This document shows positions 24,662 through 35,700 of a stretch of DNA of 64,000 nt, piece after piece. The notes beneath the pieces are model-generated. The model was not told the DNA's origin, did no database searches, and saw only the letters and a list, made by a program, of their open reading frames with translations. The stretch's first letter is position 1. Each line of letters opens with the position of its first letter. This stretch comes from Pomacea canaliculata (taxonomy: Eukaryota; Mollusca; Gastropoda; Architaenioglossa; Ampullariidae), in assembly GCF_003073045.1 (NCBI RefSeq), contig NC_037591.1, forward strand, positions 26,197,319 to 26,261,318, in the 5' to 3' direction. The position numbers and the translations under genes were made by a program.

Positions 24662-25598
24662 AGGCGCAAGCATGACTGACACCTTCCCTCTAAAGTCTAA
24701 ACCTATCAATTTTTTACTTTTAATCGCTGTCATCCAGCAGAATTGAAGAAATTGTCATGTCTGGAACCGCGACCTTTTAATATTAAGAAACGTGTGTACA
24801 CATACTGCTATACAGTTATTATATTTATTGTAGTTTACCACTGCTCAGCAGTTAAAGTATATCTTGCCAAAAGTTCAGGTGCTTGTTTCGGATCTGGACA
24901 AATACTTTTTTTAATTCGATACAGAAACCTAAAAGTTTGATGAACCATTTAAGGGAGACGAAGAAGTACTACAATTTGTAACATGCTGTGCATATGTAGA
25001 ATATTTACAAAAACTGGTTGATTGATGTTCTAGAAATCCAAACACCTTTCTCTTTTACTAACGGAGCTCCTCTAACAATGACTTAGATACATATCTAATC
25101 AAGGCAGCAGCTCTCTGAACATTAGTTTAAGTGGTATCTTCTTTATGATGATATTCATTTCTTCGTCTTTAGGAGAACTAAACTCCAAACAAGTATACTC
25201 AAATTACAAAATGTTTAAAAGTACCTTATTACTAGAATCAGTGAAATATGTATGTGTGTGTGTGTTTGTTTGTTATATAGATATTGTATATAAAGGTAGG
25301 AATATGTATATATATATTTAAATATCCCAATACCCTTAAAGAGTGACAGATGAATGAAAAAATATCTTGAACATTTGAATCTTTATGTGTGCCTGTCCAT
25401 TTCAAGATAGCATGGCTCTGATGAAGAAATATTAGTATTCTTAAATATCCATATTGCATTCCTTACATACAGAAAACTCGTTGAAATCTTGGACAAGTTT
25501 CTCAGTAATAGTAAATAAGAAGAAGAAAGTGAAATTATACTTGTCTGTACTTCTATCAAGTGACTCCACTTAAACAAAAACTTGCAGGTTGGGCGTAA

Positions 25599-26119
25599 CG
25601 TGTGCGGACGTTTTGCCGACGGACGTTTCGCCGCCGGACGTTTCGTCGCATTATGTCAGAGAGAGAGAGCTTACTTACTTCTCAAAGATTGAAAGTAACT
25701 ACTAGATTACACAATAATTCTTTATTTCAAACAAATTTGACACACAGACTTCACAGACAGTTCACTTTGATTGTCACAGATTATGCGCAACAGCTTTGAG
25801 AAAAAACATTGATACCATGGCGAGAGAAATGTGTGAGCTAACGGTTCACATGAGGAGGGATGGTGAGAGAGAGTTCACTGATACATTGATACAATGGCGA
25901 GAGAAATGTGTGAGCGAAGGGGCGTCAAACACTTGACTTCGGCTAAAGGTCCCGCGTGAAATGCCGAAATGAAGTGCCCCGCGCCGAAACGTCCGGCGGC
26001 GAAACGCCGGTCGGCAAATGGTCCGACTCCGAAACGTCCGGTGGCGAAACGTCCGGTCGGCAAAACGTCCTCCGAAACGTCCGGCGGCGAAACGTCCGTC
26101 GGCGAAAAGTCCGTGTACC
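25599..26119. mobile_element. TIR DNA element with GGACGTTTCGCCGCC-type subterminal repeats
   Basis: 521 bp flanked by the 8-bp duplication GGGCGTAA (25591-25598 and 26120-26127). The A spacer (about 16518-16526) has the single unoccupied site. The ends are inverted repeats of about 45 bp. The left arm is built of three 15-bp units (GGACGTTTCGCCGMC), and the right arm of about eight complementary units spread over 25980-26119. The interior is AT-richer and has a direct duplication around 'atggcgagagaaatgtgtga' (about 25817 and 25893). No transposase is encoded. The 8-bp duplication fits hAT or P-type superfamilies, but the ends match none I know. Confidence 0.75.
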
Positions 26120-26127
26120 GGGCGTAA

Positions 26128-26283
26128 ACCTTTCTTACTGAGTGTCCTGTGAATCGTGTATTACATTAGCTTGTTCTCCCTTTACACCATCAGCAGCAAA
26201 CACGACTCACCTCGCCAGCGGCATTTTCCCCAGATCTGTAAAATATTCTGAATTCTCATTGTCAACTGATGGACCCCTGCGCT
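26128..26283. other. left part of conserved block upstream of B
   Basis: Homologous to 16527-16680 upstream of A. It is interrupted at the TSD CCTGCGCT by the composite hAT insertion, and the block resumes at 27324. In B the bases corresponding to 'cgacagggaa' of A are absent next to the insertion site. Confidence 0.5.
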
Positions 26284-26442
26284 CAGGGCCGTGCTTAGGG
26301 GCAGGCGGACGAGGCATCTGCCTAGGGCCCCGCGCTTTTGATTGATATGGTAACTAGTCATATGGAAGTGTAGTCAGCCGTGGCATGAGGGCCCCGCACA
26401 TGCCCTTTGCCTCGGGCCCCGCGGGGGCTAAGAACGGGCCTG
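26284..26442. mobile_element. hAT-type non-autonomous copy, left member
   Basis: 159 bp with both terminal motifs and the CGCGCTTTTGATTGATATGG and CCCCGCGGGGGC interior words. It is shorter inside than the right member. Confidence 0.75.
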
Positions 26443-26602
26443 CATGTATGAATATAGTTTTAATATCGCACTATCCATTAGAGGGTGACAGAATAAAGAA
26501 TCATAAATAAAGAATCTTGAAAGAATCTTGAGTAGCTGATGGCTTAGTTGGAGAAACGCAAACCACCGGCACAACAGACATGAGAGAAGGACATCATCTC
26601 AC

Positions 26603-26754
26603 CTCTGAACGACCAAATCGACGTCATTTCCGGCGCGTATCATGGCCTGTTTAGCCTGCGTGTGTGACCAGCCCTGCGTTTCGGCTCCGCAGATCTGAAG
26701 AATGGCGTCCCCTACCCGACATCCAGCTTTGTCGGCAATGGACTTAGGCGACAC
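26603..26754 (-). pseudogene. transposed PDZ-domain exon (PDLIM/ZASP-like)
   Basis: 152-nt exon with a strong acceptor (TTGTGTGCAG just upstream) and a donor GTGAGA just downstream on the minus strand. It reads VSPKSIADKAGCRVGDAILQ, then ICGAETQGWSHTQAKQAMI, then RAGNDVDLVVQR. This is the second half of a PDZ domain: the bB-bC turn 'P.S.AD.AG.r.GD.Il.I.G', helix 'tH.qAk..i..ag' and last strand 'l.VqR'. It most resembles the PDZ of Enigma/ZASP/PDLIM proteins. The exon is open and in phase, but no neighbouring exons of such a gene are visible, and it lies wholly inside the composite transposon. I therefore read it as a captured copy of an exon from elsewhere, not a gene in place. It could still be spliced into a transcript. 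Confidence 0.75.
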
Positions 26755-27041
26755 CTGCACACAAGACAGAAATGGTATGCATATCAACCCTAGTTACCTA
26801 ACACTCCAGTTTCTCAATTTCATTGCCTTATGTGCCCAATGAACTTATTCATGCAAAACAAACAAGCAAAAACAAAATTAACTAGACGTGGTTTTCTGTG
26901 GTCTTCTCTATAGGTCATCATGAAAAACAAAATTGTAGATACATTGTAGTTAGACGATTTCAGAAAATTGGTTGTAAATTTTTTTATTTACCACGCCTTC
27001 ATCGCCCAAAATCATCTGCATAAAGAACTAGCGAATGTGAC

Positions 27042-27323
27042 CAGGGCCGTGCTTAGGGGCAGGCGGACGAGGCATCTGCCTAGGGCCCCGCGCTTTTGAT
27101 TGATATGGTAACTAGGCTAATGTAACCTATTGACGAACGTTACAAATAAATTAATCGTAGGCTTATGTTGTAATGTGTATGCAGCGTGCTGTCAATGATA
27201 AAAGACGAGATATCCCTGAGGAAAAAAGTGACTTTAGATCCCAACTAAAACCGTGTGATCGTGGCGTGAGGGCCCCGCACATGCCCTTTGCATCGGGCCC
27301 CGCGGGGGCTAAGAACGGGCCTG
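27042..27323. mobile_element. hAT-type non-autonomous copy, right member
   Basis: 282 bp in the same orientation as the left member and near-identical over the first 70 and last 60 bp. It has extra central sequence. Confidence 0.75.
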
Positions 27324-27545
27324 CCTGCGCTCCACCCGTTGGTAGTCCTTGGTGACGAAATCGTCTCCGTCCGTCAATCACCTGCCGATGCCACGCCTTG
27401 TAAGCACGACACGAAAATGTCATGAACGTGTACTGCCAGTCCTTCCTTGCGAGTGGCCATGGCAAGACGGAGGTTACTGACAAAAGAACCCTGTTTGTAT
27501 TGACAATGGAGTTCAGTCACGTGCTAAAACGTCTTCGCAGGTCAC
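27324..27545. other. right part of conserved block upstream of B
   Basis: Continuation of the block interrupted at 26283. It is homologous to 16686-16905 upstream of A. Confidence 0.5.
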
Positions 27546-28875
27546 AGGACAACAAAACCCACAACTTGTCCACTGGACCCAGCATCCACCCCACTACTGG
27601 TAGACTGTCCTGACGTCCTACTCCCTGCCCTTACAGAGATAGTAAAGGATAGCTTGATCTCTGGCATTTTCTCATCTACGTTGAAAACACCCTTAGGGAA
27701 ACCACTGTTAAAAAATCCTACCCTCGACATCAACGTATTAAACAATTACCTCACAGTCTCAGATTTGACATTTCTCTCCAAAATCCTCGGGAAAGTGGTT
27801 CACGAGCAACTTTTATCCTATCTTAACTCTGAAAATGGGATTTCTCTATCACCCTTTTCATATTACTGCGACTGCCCTGCTTAAGGTGACAAGCGGCAAT
27901 TTGGCTGCTCTGGATAGAGTTCCCATCTCATTTCTCACCATGTTAGACCTGTCTGATGTCTTTGATACTATAGACCACACTACTCTTATTCATAGACAGT
28001 ACTCTCTATGAGTCTATGGTATCTCAGGCTCCCGACTCAACTGGTTTCAGTCATATCTCTCACATAGAACTCAGTTATAGTGGATGGCTGTGTGTTGCGA
28101 CCAGTTTCTATACACTCTGGAGTCCCCCAAGGTTCTATTCTTGGTTCCATCATCTTTATCAGTGGTACCCAACCTTTTCTTGCTCGAGGTTCGCATGACA
28201 TGATATAAAATCTCGCGGGCTATAACATGGCGGTTTTGCCAGAATCATGAAGTTAAATAAAAAGGAAATTATGTTGTGTCTGGGTAAAATGAGAGGGTCG
28301 AATGTTGCCGGTTGGGCATCCCTGCTCTTTATCATGTACATGAAGCCACTGACTACTCTAATTCAATCTCAGTCTATATCTGATCAATCCTTTGCTGACG
28401 ACAATCAGCTGTATACCAGGTCAAATAATGTCTGCTGACATGTCTCTTGATGAACATGTTTCTCACTTCTGTCGTTCTGCATACTATGAGTGCCAGAAGA
28501 TCAGCTCCATTCGTCATACTCTGTCCATCTCAATCGCAAAAATTCTAATCTGCTCATTTGTTCTATCTCACTACTGCAACTCTATTCTGGCTGTTTGTCC
28601 ATAGAACGTCCAGACATCAGCTGCTCGTCTCGTTTTCTGAACTCGCAAATGTGAACATGCAACACCACTTCTTCATTCTCTTCATTCACTACCAGTTAAA
28701 GCTAGAAGAGACTACAACTCTATGCCATGGATTCTTTGAAAGCTCCTCTCCCAACTACTTTACTGAAATCTTGTCGTATCTACATCCCTTCGTATCTTCA
28801 TCCATTGCTTTACGTTCTACTATTGTACCTCATCTTTATGTTGTTCAGTGTGTCTAGACGTACCTCAGTGTTCAA
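27545..28875 (+). mobile_element. CR1/L2-like LINE fragment in the B/C spacer, split by a MITE
   Basis: Same insertion as 16905-17497 but longer. Pieces read LTFLSKILGKVVHEQLLSYL, LDLSDVFDTIDHTT, SFADDNQLYT (the catalytic [FY]xDD box), VSHFCRSAYYECQKISSIRH and a C-terminal RRDYKLYAMD-like stretch. This is the order of a CR1/L2 reverse transcriptase and its 3' connector. Several stops and frame changes show it is dead. A hAT MITE (28160-28324) interrupts it. Confidence 0.75.
28160..28324. mobile_element. hAT-type MITE nested in the LINE
   Basis: 165 bp. Left end CAGTGGTACCCAACC; right end on the minus strand CAGGGATGCCCAACC. The right flank is CTCTTTAT (28325-28332). The left flank here is ATCTTTAT, but the paralogue in the A spacer still has CTCTTTAT, which restores the expected 8-bp duplication. 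Confidence 0.8.
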
Positions 28876-29199
28876 TGGCTGTTATCTTTTATTTATCATT
28901 ATTGGTCTGCGCAGAGAGTGCGGAGGAGGGAGTTTTGTTGAAGCCACCTGGTGATTAACGTTCCTATTGTTCTCTTCACAGGCTATCGTTTTCAAAGTCG
29001 TCTCTTCGTTTTTTCATTCGTCCATCCATTCAGTACTTCTTCTATCTTTCGCCTTCGTCGTCCATCATATCGCGTAGGTGAGTGACCTAGCCTTCACAGC
29101 GGGCTTTCGCTGAACGAACTTGCTCTTTTTTATGAAAACACTATCACACAACTATAAATGTCTATACTCATCTGTCATCCTGTCACTAGTCTAGCGGAC

Positions 29200-29373
29200 T
29201 GATGGATTGCCTTATCAGGAATAACACACACTTACGAGGCTCTATTGGATCACTTCATTAGGGAACAACTTCTGGAAAGTTTCACCACAGATGCCGTTTT
29301 CCTGAGAAAGGGGTATCTGAAAACCAGAGAAATTATTGACAATATAGAGACGTATAGACTGGTGCACCCTAAC
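29200..29373 (+). mobile_element. Gypsy gag-like relic
   Basis: Fossil fragment. The conceptual translation includes TYEALLDHFIREQLLESF and a following helical stretch, as in the capsid C-terminal region of Ty3/Gypsy gag. It lies between the LINE and the LTR-like element at 29434 and is broken. Confidence 0.5.
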
Positions 29374-29433
29374 ACGCTGATGGTCAGACGTAGTGAGAAT
29401 GATGCGCTGTTACTAACCTGAGCGTGCTGACAG

Positions 29434-30328
29434 TGTCAGGAACGCGCTTTTATAAAATCTCTTTCTCACTCTCTCAACACGCACGCGTTCCCTTGCGTAT
29501 TCTTTCAAACATAAAGCACAAAGATTTGTCGTGGAAATAAAAATAACTTTAAATCAATCCAACATCAACTAAATATATACATATAGTCAGTAGATCTTCC
29601 ACACAGCGATCTTCAACTCCATACAGTTCTCTTCATGTCCCAAGACGACATACACATGTTCCTTTCAATATTCTACGAACTCTCATATGTTTCTGAATAT
29701 TTCATTATAGTCTTACTTACTCACATCCACAATTTCCACGTCTGCGTAAAATCCTCACTCACGATCGTTCAGCGGAAATCACATATACGTTCCGCAGCTT
29801 ACTAATAATAGGTGCTGACTCAGCAGACACCTAACAGACGACTCAAAATATATTTGCTGGGGGTCAACACATGACCCAGGCACCACAAATAAATTCCCAC
29901 ACCACACCACACAGATACACTCCAGGGAATCACACAGATAAACCCGGCACCACAAATACACTCCAGGAAATCACACAGATACTCCCGGCACCACAAATAC
30001 ACTCCAGGAACTCACACAGATACTCCCGGCACCACACAGATAAACTTGCAGGGATCGATACACACACAATATCCCAAGCGAACACCACACACACACTTTC
30101 TATCCAACTCTCTTCCCTGCTCCCAGCCGTCTGCTTTCTTCCAAAAATATTTTTCACTTGCGTCTCTATCCAATTACGTCACTTTTTTGCGTCATAAAAT
30201 GACGTCGGGTTCTGGCGCGAAACCGCGACGTATCCAAACATATCTTAAATACAAGGCAAGGGCAACAATCTTTAACAAAACGAAAGACAGGGGCAACAAC
30301 CTCCTGTCCCTAATACTGGTCCCTGACA
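29434..30328. mobile_element. solo LTR-like element in the B/C spacer
   Basis: Fossil LTR-type element of 895 bp that begins TGTCAGGAACGCG and ends GGTCCCTGACA. It is flanked by the 5-bp duplication GACAG (29429-29433 and 30329-30333). The A spacer at about 17650 ('catgctgacaggtgaaaac') is the unoccupied site. It has no coding interior. Its ends and size class resemble 10452-11243, so both are probably Gypsy-type solo LTRs. It is younger than the duplication of the spacer. Confidence 0.65.
29876..30050. repeat. about 41-bp minisatellite inside the LTR-like element
   Basis: Tandem units containing CCGGCACCACAAATACACTC and CAGGAAATCACACAGATA, about four copies with internal variation. Confidence 0.7.
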
Positions 30329-30434
30329 GACAGGTGAAAACAGTCACTTTCAATCAAAGGACTCGGCGCCAGATTCACAGGAAAAGATTAGATGTTGTTC
30401 CTGTCGCGAATTCGGGCACTTAAAAATAATCATA

Positions 30435-30510
30435 ATAACAATGATAAATGCAAAATTTGTAAAGCGCATACTTACACTCCTAAGGAGCATGCTCTAAGCG
30501 CTTAAGAACA
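30435..30510 (-). repeat. retroposon 3' tail
   Basis: On the minus strand 'cttagagcatgctcc', 'gtatgcgctttacaaatttt' and ATT-rich repeats follow one another. This is the tail pattern of LINE-mobilised sequences. The body is not recognised. Confidence 0.4.
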
Positions 30511-31045
30511 AGAACGAAACATGGACAGCATACGAGGAACAGGAAAACAAACAAATAACATATGAGCTATAAACGAATAAACAACCATACTAAACGAAGA
30601 ATAAAATCAAGTACAGAAAGCATAAAGAGGAACCGGATAACAAGAACAAGAGCTGAGAGTAACATGATATTGCCAAAGGAAGGGTGTGAAAAGGACTAGC
30701 ATTGTGGGAAAGGGTGTTAGGAGTACTTCGCGGTACCCAGAAGCAATATTGCTGAAAAACATAGTGTCACTATTGCTGAAGCCCTTGTAGCCATTTTTAC
30801 CAGGATGAAATTGTCTTTTGAAGTATTCTCGTGTCGCGTGTCGGCGATTGTGCTGTTGTCCGTACTGTGCTGGCCGGTCGCTGGGTGTGTGCGACAATCA
30901 AGGGACAGTTCACCTTGTGTACCCCTATCCGTCTAGCGAGCCCAAGAGCCAGCGAACACCTTGAGAGGACATTTGATCTGCCACCCTGATTGTGATGGTG
31001 TGCATCCTGCGACGTCGGGGGCGGTTACGCGACATCTCGAGTACT
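30511..31045. other. spacer, no gene recognised
   Basis: Unlike the corresponding stretch of the A/B spacer (17700-18150), so one of the two has suffered insertion or deletion here. No coding signal is seen. Confidence 0.4.
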
Positions 31046-31330
31046 TAGGATGGGAGTATCTGAGCCCTCAAATTCCCCATTCTCATCGCCTGGACTCCTT
31101 ACGAAGAAGGACGGAAATATCCTCTTTTGCGCCGATTATCGAACTTTAAATCAAATAACTAGGTTTGATACGAAACCGATTCCTATTTCAGAGGATGTAT
31201 ATCCTAAGTTGAAAATGCTAAGGACTTCACTCGGAAGTTGGATCTCGCTAAAGGGTACTGGCAAATCGCCGTTAAAAAAAAGACCAACTGAACTTGTCAT
31301 GGGAACTTGTAATCAAAGATTTTTACTGCG
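31046..31330 (+). mobile_element. Ty3/Gypsy pol relic, second copy
   Basis: Fossil, the paralogue of 18153-18430 and near-identical. It begins abruptly at 'gagtacttaggatgggag', where homology between the two spacers resumes. Confidence 0.75.
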
Positions 31331-32704
31331 GAGAGAGGAGTACTGTTCTGTGTTTCTTACAGAGTTCAGCATTTCTGTTTGTTGATTCCCCACCCATTCC
31401 CCCACCTAATGTTGTATTCATTTTTGTTGGTGTTTTAATCTTGCGTGTATGTATATACTGTCAATCCCTGCCAATACCTGAACATGTGGTAGCGGGGGAC
31501 TTTGTTATATTAAGTTCAGGTAAACGCTATGCCATCCCAGTATGCAAAAGCAATAGGCATCTGAAATCTTTTCATAAAACAAAGAAAGATGGAAAAGAGA
31601 CGCAGACCTTTTCTGTGCCCTCATTAGTGCTTGAGTATTTGGGGGTCGTGTGAAGGGATGTATTTCTTAAACTGACTGACGTGTAGATAACGTTTTTTTC
31701 CTGCAGTCATGTTATGGTGGGCGGTCAGAGTCACACCTATAATTTTCTTCTTCTTTTCCCGCGGGAGTGCCTCGCGGTAGACAAAAAAAAAACAAAAAAC
31801 ACACACACAAAAAACAACAAAAAATAACCAAAAAAAAACCCCCAAAACAACAACAACAACAAAAAATAAATAAAAAACCGCACAAAAGTGTAACACATTA
31901 TTAATAACAGCACCCACACTCCTTTCTCTTCTTAACCTATACTTCTCTGTCAGCAGCAACATTCATCAGCATCAGGCGCGTCGCATGTATTCTTTAATGA
32001 CACTCATCTACAAAACACTGGCTCATGCTACTCTTCAAAGAATAATGTGGAGGAAATGAAACTGAGATAAACGGACATAAAAGCTATTATTAATTACATG
32101 CTTTACCGAAAAAATTCCAGTTGTGTCCCTGTTGGGGTACTGTCACAGTTGTAACTAGCGAACAGTTGTTCAAAACCTCTGCTGACTACGTTTTACTTCA
32201 TAAAAATATTTGTTATCACCGCAGCGCCACACCGGCACTTTTCCACATTCCCACAGTTACCAGAACAAAAACACCCACAAACATTTTGTCACACAACCTT
32301 TTGCGAACGAATTCAGTTTGTCTTCTCTTTGTCACCAGCACTGTGGCCTATCCTTGCGTCCCTCGTATGATGTCTCATTCCGCTAAGGGCACGTTTCTTT
32401 GAAGTGTCAGTATGCTCTAAATAAATATTTACTTATCATTATTATTATAAATAAGGCACCCAATCGAGCTACTGATACGGCGTAAAAGGACCACATGCGG
32501 AATATGAAAGTTATCTCAGTCTGTAGTGACGACCAATCAACGGCCACAATCACAGATTGATGCCTAATATGTGTATTCTTTTGCTGATATAACGGCCTTC
32601 GGCGGCCAGCTACATTGCAGTTTTTTGGCCTCAAACCTCTTGGACTTGATTCAGCAGTTTGAGAACGACTCCACGGTTACAAATGTTCCCCACAAAGACT
32701 ACTT

Positions 32705-35700
32705 TCAAACTGGACGTAGAAGAGAGTTGCCCAGTTGAAACCATCCATGTGTTCCTGGTAGCACAGCGATATCCACAGTCAATCTTACATCTCTTTTGCC
32801 TTCAGTAGTCATACTGGCATATAGTGTCTGAAAAAACAAAAAGGTTTAATGAGGCAGGTAAAGCATGGCAAGGTGCGGTGCACTTTTTATAATAACTGTA
32901 TAAAGCTCAGTCCAAGATTTCAAAGAGTTATCTGTGTGTAAGGACTGCAATACAAATACTTATACTAAGCAAAGCCATGCTATCTTGAAATGAACAGGCA
33001 CAAATAAAGATTAAAATTTCAAGATTTTGTCGACCTTCCGTAAGTCAAAGTTTTCCCTAATTCGAAGTTTAAAGATCAGTTGGTTGGTTTCTTATCAACG
33101 CATATTCATCATTCGTATCTCGAATCGGGCGAGCCAAAAACTTCCATAACTCGAATAATTTTAAATTTAAATTCCGCTCAATAGAAGAATCTAATCCTCG
33201 GGAAATTTCTACCACCTAATGGTAGTGTGTGTATCTTTCTTTACCAATGTCTAGTCTATTATGTCTCTACACTCGTTGCTAGCCCAGATTGTTGTTTACA
33301 GTCCAGTACGACAACGAGCAACTTGTTCTGGATTACCTGTTGGTCCGTGGAGCTCAGATTACGCTCGAGGAGTAAAAATGTGGCCGCCCTCTTGTATTCA
33401 TCACAGAGTCTGAGCATGACCTCGCGTGTTGCTATGAACATCCCTCCTCCGACCCACACATGGTTATGGTAGAATATATCTCGTGGTGAGAGATTGAAAT
33501 TTGGCATGTATACCTGCAAGACATATGACACGTTTATAAGTAGACCTGAACTGTATTGTGATATGTAAGAATATTTTACAGAACAAAACTTTATTGAGCA
33601 AGCCTTCGGCCCATTTTGAGGGGTGAATGGTTTGTATTTTCAGATGTTGACTATTAGGCATAGCTAAAAAGCATAAGCAATGTGTATATATATATAACAA
33701 ACAGACTGTTAGCAATCACATTTGTGTATCTGCCTTACAGTTCAGTAATGCAATGATCCCATTCAAGAAACAATCATACGCATTTGAAATGCCTTGAAAA
33801 CAAATACCAATTAGTTGAAAAAAATCTTAACATTTGTAGTTCTAAGTAACATAGCTAACTGAAAACTAGAAGGCCATGTACGGAAAGTCCACTAAATCTG
33901 TTTCTGCCTTTTCTAAGCACATCCATCCTGTCTGTCCTACCTGTAAAACGGGGTATGATGGGGATTGTTTTATCCTTTCGGTAGGCACGCACTATGTACG
34001 ATAGTGCCCAGATCCTGTGAGCACAATTTATCTTCACCTAAGAAGATTTTACAAAGTAGTAGTGACGTTCTTTTAAACCAGTGATGGGGAAGGCTGGAAG
34101 CGAAATTATTAATGGCCCGAGCGAAGCAACAAGCGTGAATAGGAAGTGAATCACGAGGACGAGATAAATTTTGAGGAACAAGGGAGGAACGTGAATGGCG
34201 AGATAGAGAAGACATATATGAGTTCATGACGGATGACACATGATTCTCATCAGGTGCTTGCGTTGTGTGCCACGACGTCAGGGACGGAAGGACCGTTTTG
34301 CGTGGTCTGCGCATGCGCAGTTCATTAAGGGTCTGCATATCGTCTGCACAATAAAACAAGCTGTGGACGACGATTGACATGCTTATGGTGATCAGGTTTC
34401 ACTGGCTGGGAAGAGACAGGACAAAGACAACATGACCGTTATCGATGTGAGATGCAAACAGGTAAAAAAAAAGAGTAGGTAAAGAGCTTTATATGCGCAT
34501 GCGCAGACCGTGCCAGGATGGTGCGATGACTCCAAGGACAAACAACGTTTTAAACATGTTAACACACAACTTTTCCTATGATGACTTTTGACACAGGCTT
34601 CTATGAAACCAGTTGACTTTACCATATGTGTTGTGGAATAGGAACTAATCGTACATCAGGTGTCCGTCACAAAACCTTTACGTACCTGGTTATAAAGAAC
34701 TTTTGTTTCATTGAAATCCTTGGGAGGGACAATACAGTAGCTAATGTTTGAATTTGTGAGGTCCCGGTAATATCCGATGTCGACCCAAGCTACGAAGTGC
34801 GTTGTCACCAAACCATGCTGTAACACCATGGCGTCGTGCAGACATGCGTACTTGGCGTGCATGGAGCAGGAATATTCGGGAACAACGGTGTTTGGCGCAT
34901 GTTTCGGGTAGTCCTTGCGGGCATACAGGCGGGCTATGACATCCTTATACTGGAATGGCCAAAGCGTGGAACTGTCGTAAAGAAACAATGAAAAATAAGT
35001 CACCTTCACCTCGCCGCTTGCTGAGAATAGTGTGTGTGTGCGCGCGCGCTCGTTTGTATCTTTTTATCCCTGTAAGCAGGAATGAATACATGTGTTTGTG
35101 CGTGTGTGAATGTGTGTGCTTGCGCATGTGTATGTGTGTAAATATCTCTGCACGTGATTGACAAGTGCTCTTACGAACATTAATCATCACCCGAATATCA
35201 ATGTCGCCATGATGCTAATATATCTTTTTCTCTAGCAACAGATGTCCCATCCATCCTGCTCTTACCGATTAACGGATATGACGTGGGTGAGATGTGGCGC
35301 CATGTGTGCGCGCAGTTGCCGGATGTGCTCCCCAAACTTGTCCGAGTCCGTGTAGAAGATCAAAGGAGCGTAAATGCGACCAAAGGCTTCGCTCCACGGG
35401 TAGTACGCCTGCACAGTCCGCCGGCCACCGCCTTTCGCGTGGTCTCCGAAATCGAAGAAAGCAGAGACAAAGGTGAGATTATATTCCTGACAGACAACCG
35501 GCTTTTTTGTTGTACCTGTCAAGGTGATGACACTGCTGGTAGTCGCCCGTTCCTGAATAATAATAATTAAAAAAAAAGAAAAGAATGAAAGACAAGCTGT
35601 TACAAGGTCATCAGAAACTTGATACGGACGGACATAGAGTATGATTTACAGCTTCTCACACACACACACCCACATAAATAGAGACCAATCGCATGCAAGC

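Larger units (their letters stand above)
26284..27323. mobile_element. composite hAT-type insertion carrying a PDZ exon
   Basis: 1,040 bp. The outer ends are CAGGGCCGTGCTTAG and, read on the minus strand, CAGGCCCGTTCTTAG. Only these outer ends are flanked by the same 8-bp duplication, CCTGCGCT (26276-26283 and 27324-27331). Two incomplete related copies form the ends (26284-26442 and 27042-27323), and 26443-27041 is unrelated DNA holding a PDZ exon. The inner flanks (CATGTATG after copy 1, AATGTGAC before copy 2) do not match each other or the outer repeat. The two copies therefore did not insert here separately. Paralogue A (about 16676-16710) has the same surroundings without the insertion. 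Confidence 0.85.

Noticed and set aside
26603-26754. PDZ exon as part of a gene resident in this locus
   Set aside because: It is confined to a transposed segment with outer target duplication and an empty paralogous site; no partner exons are seen.
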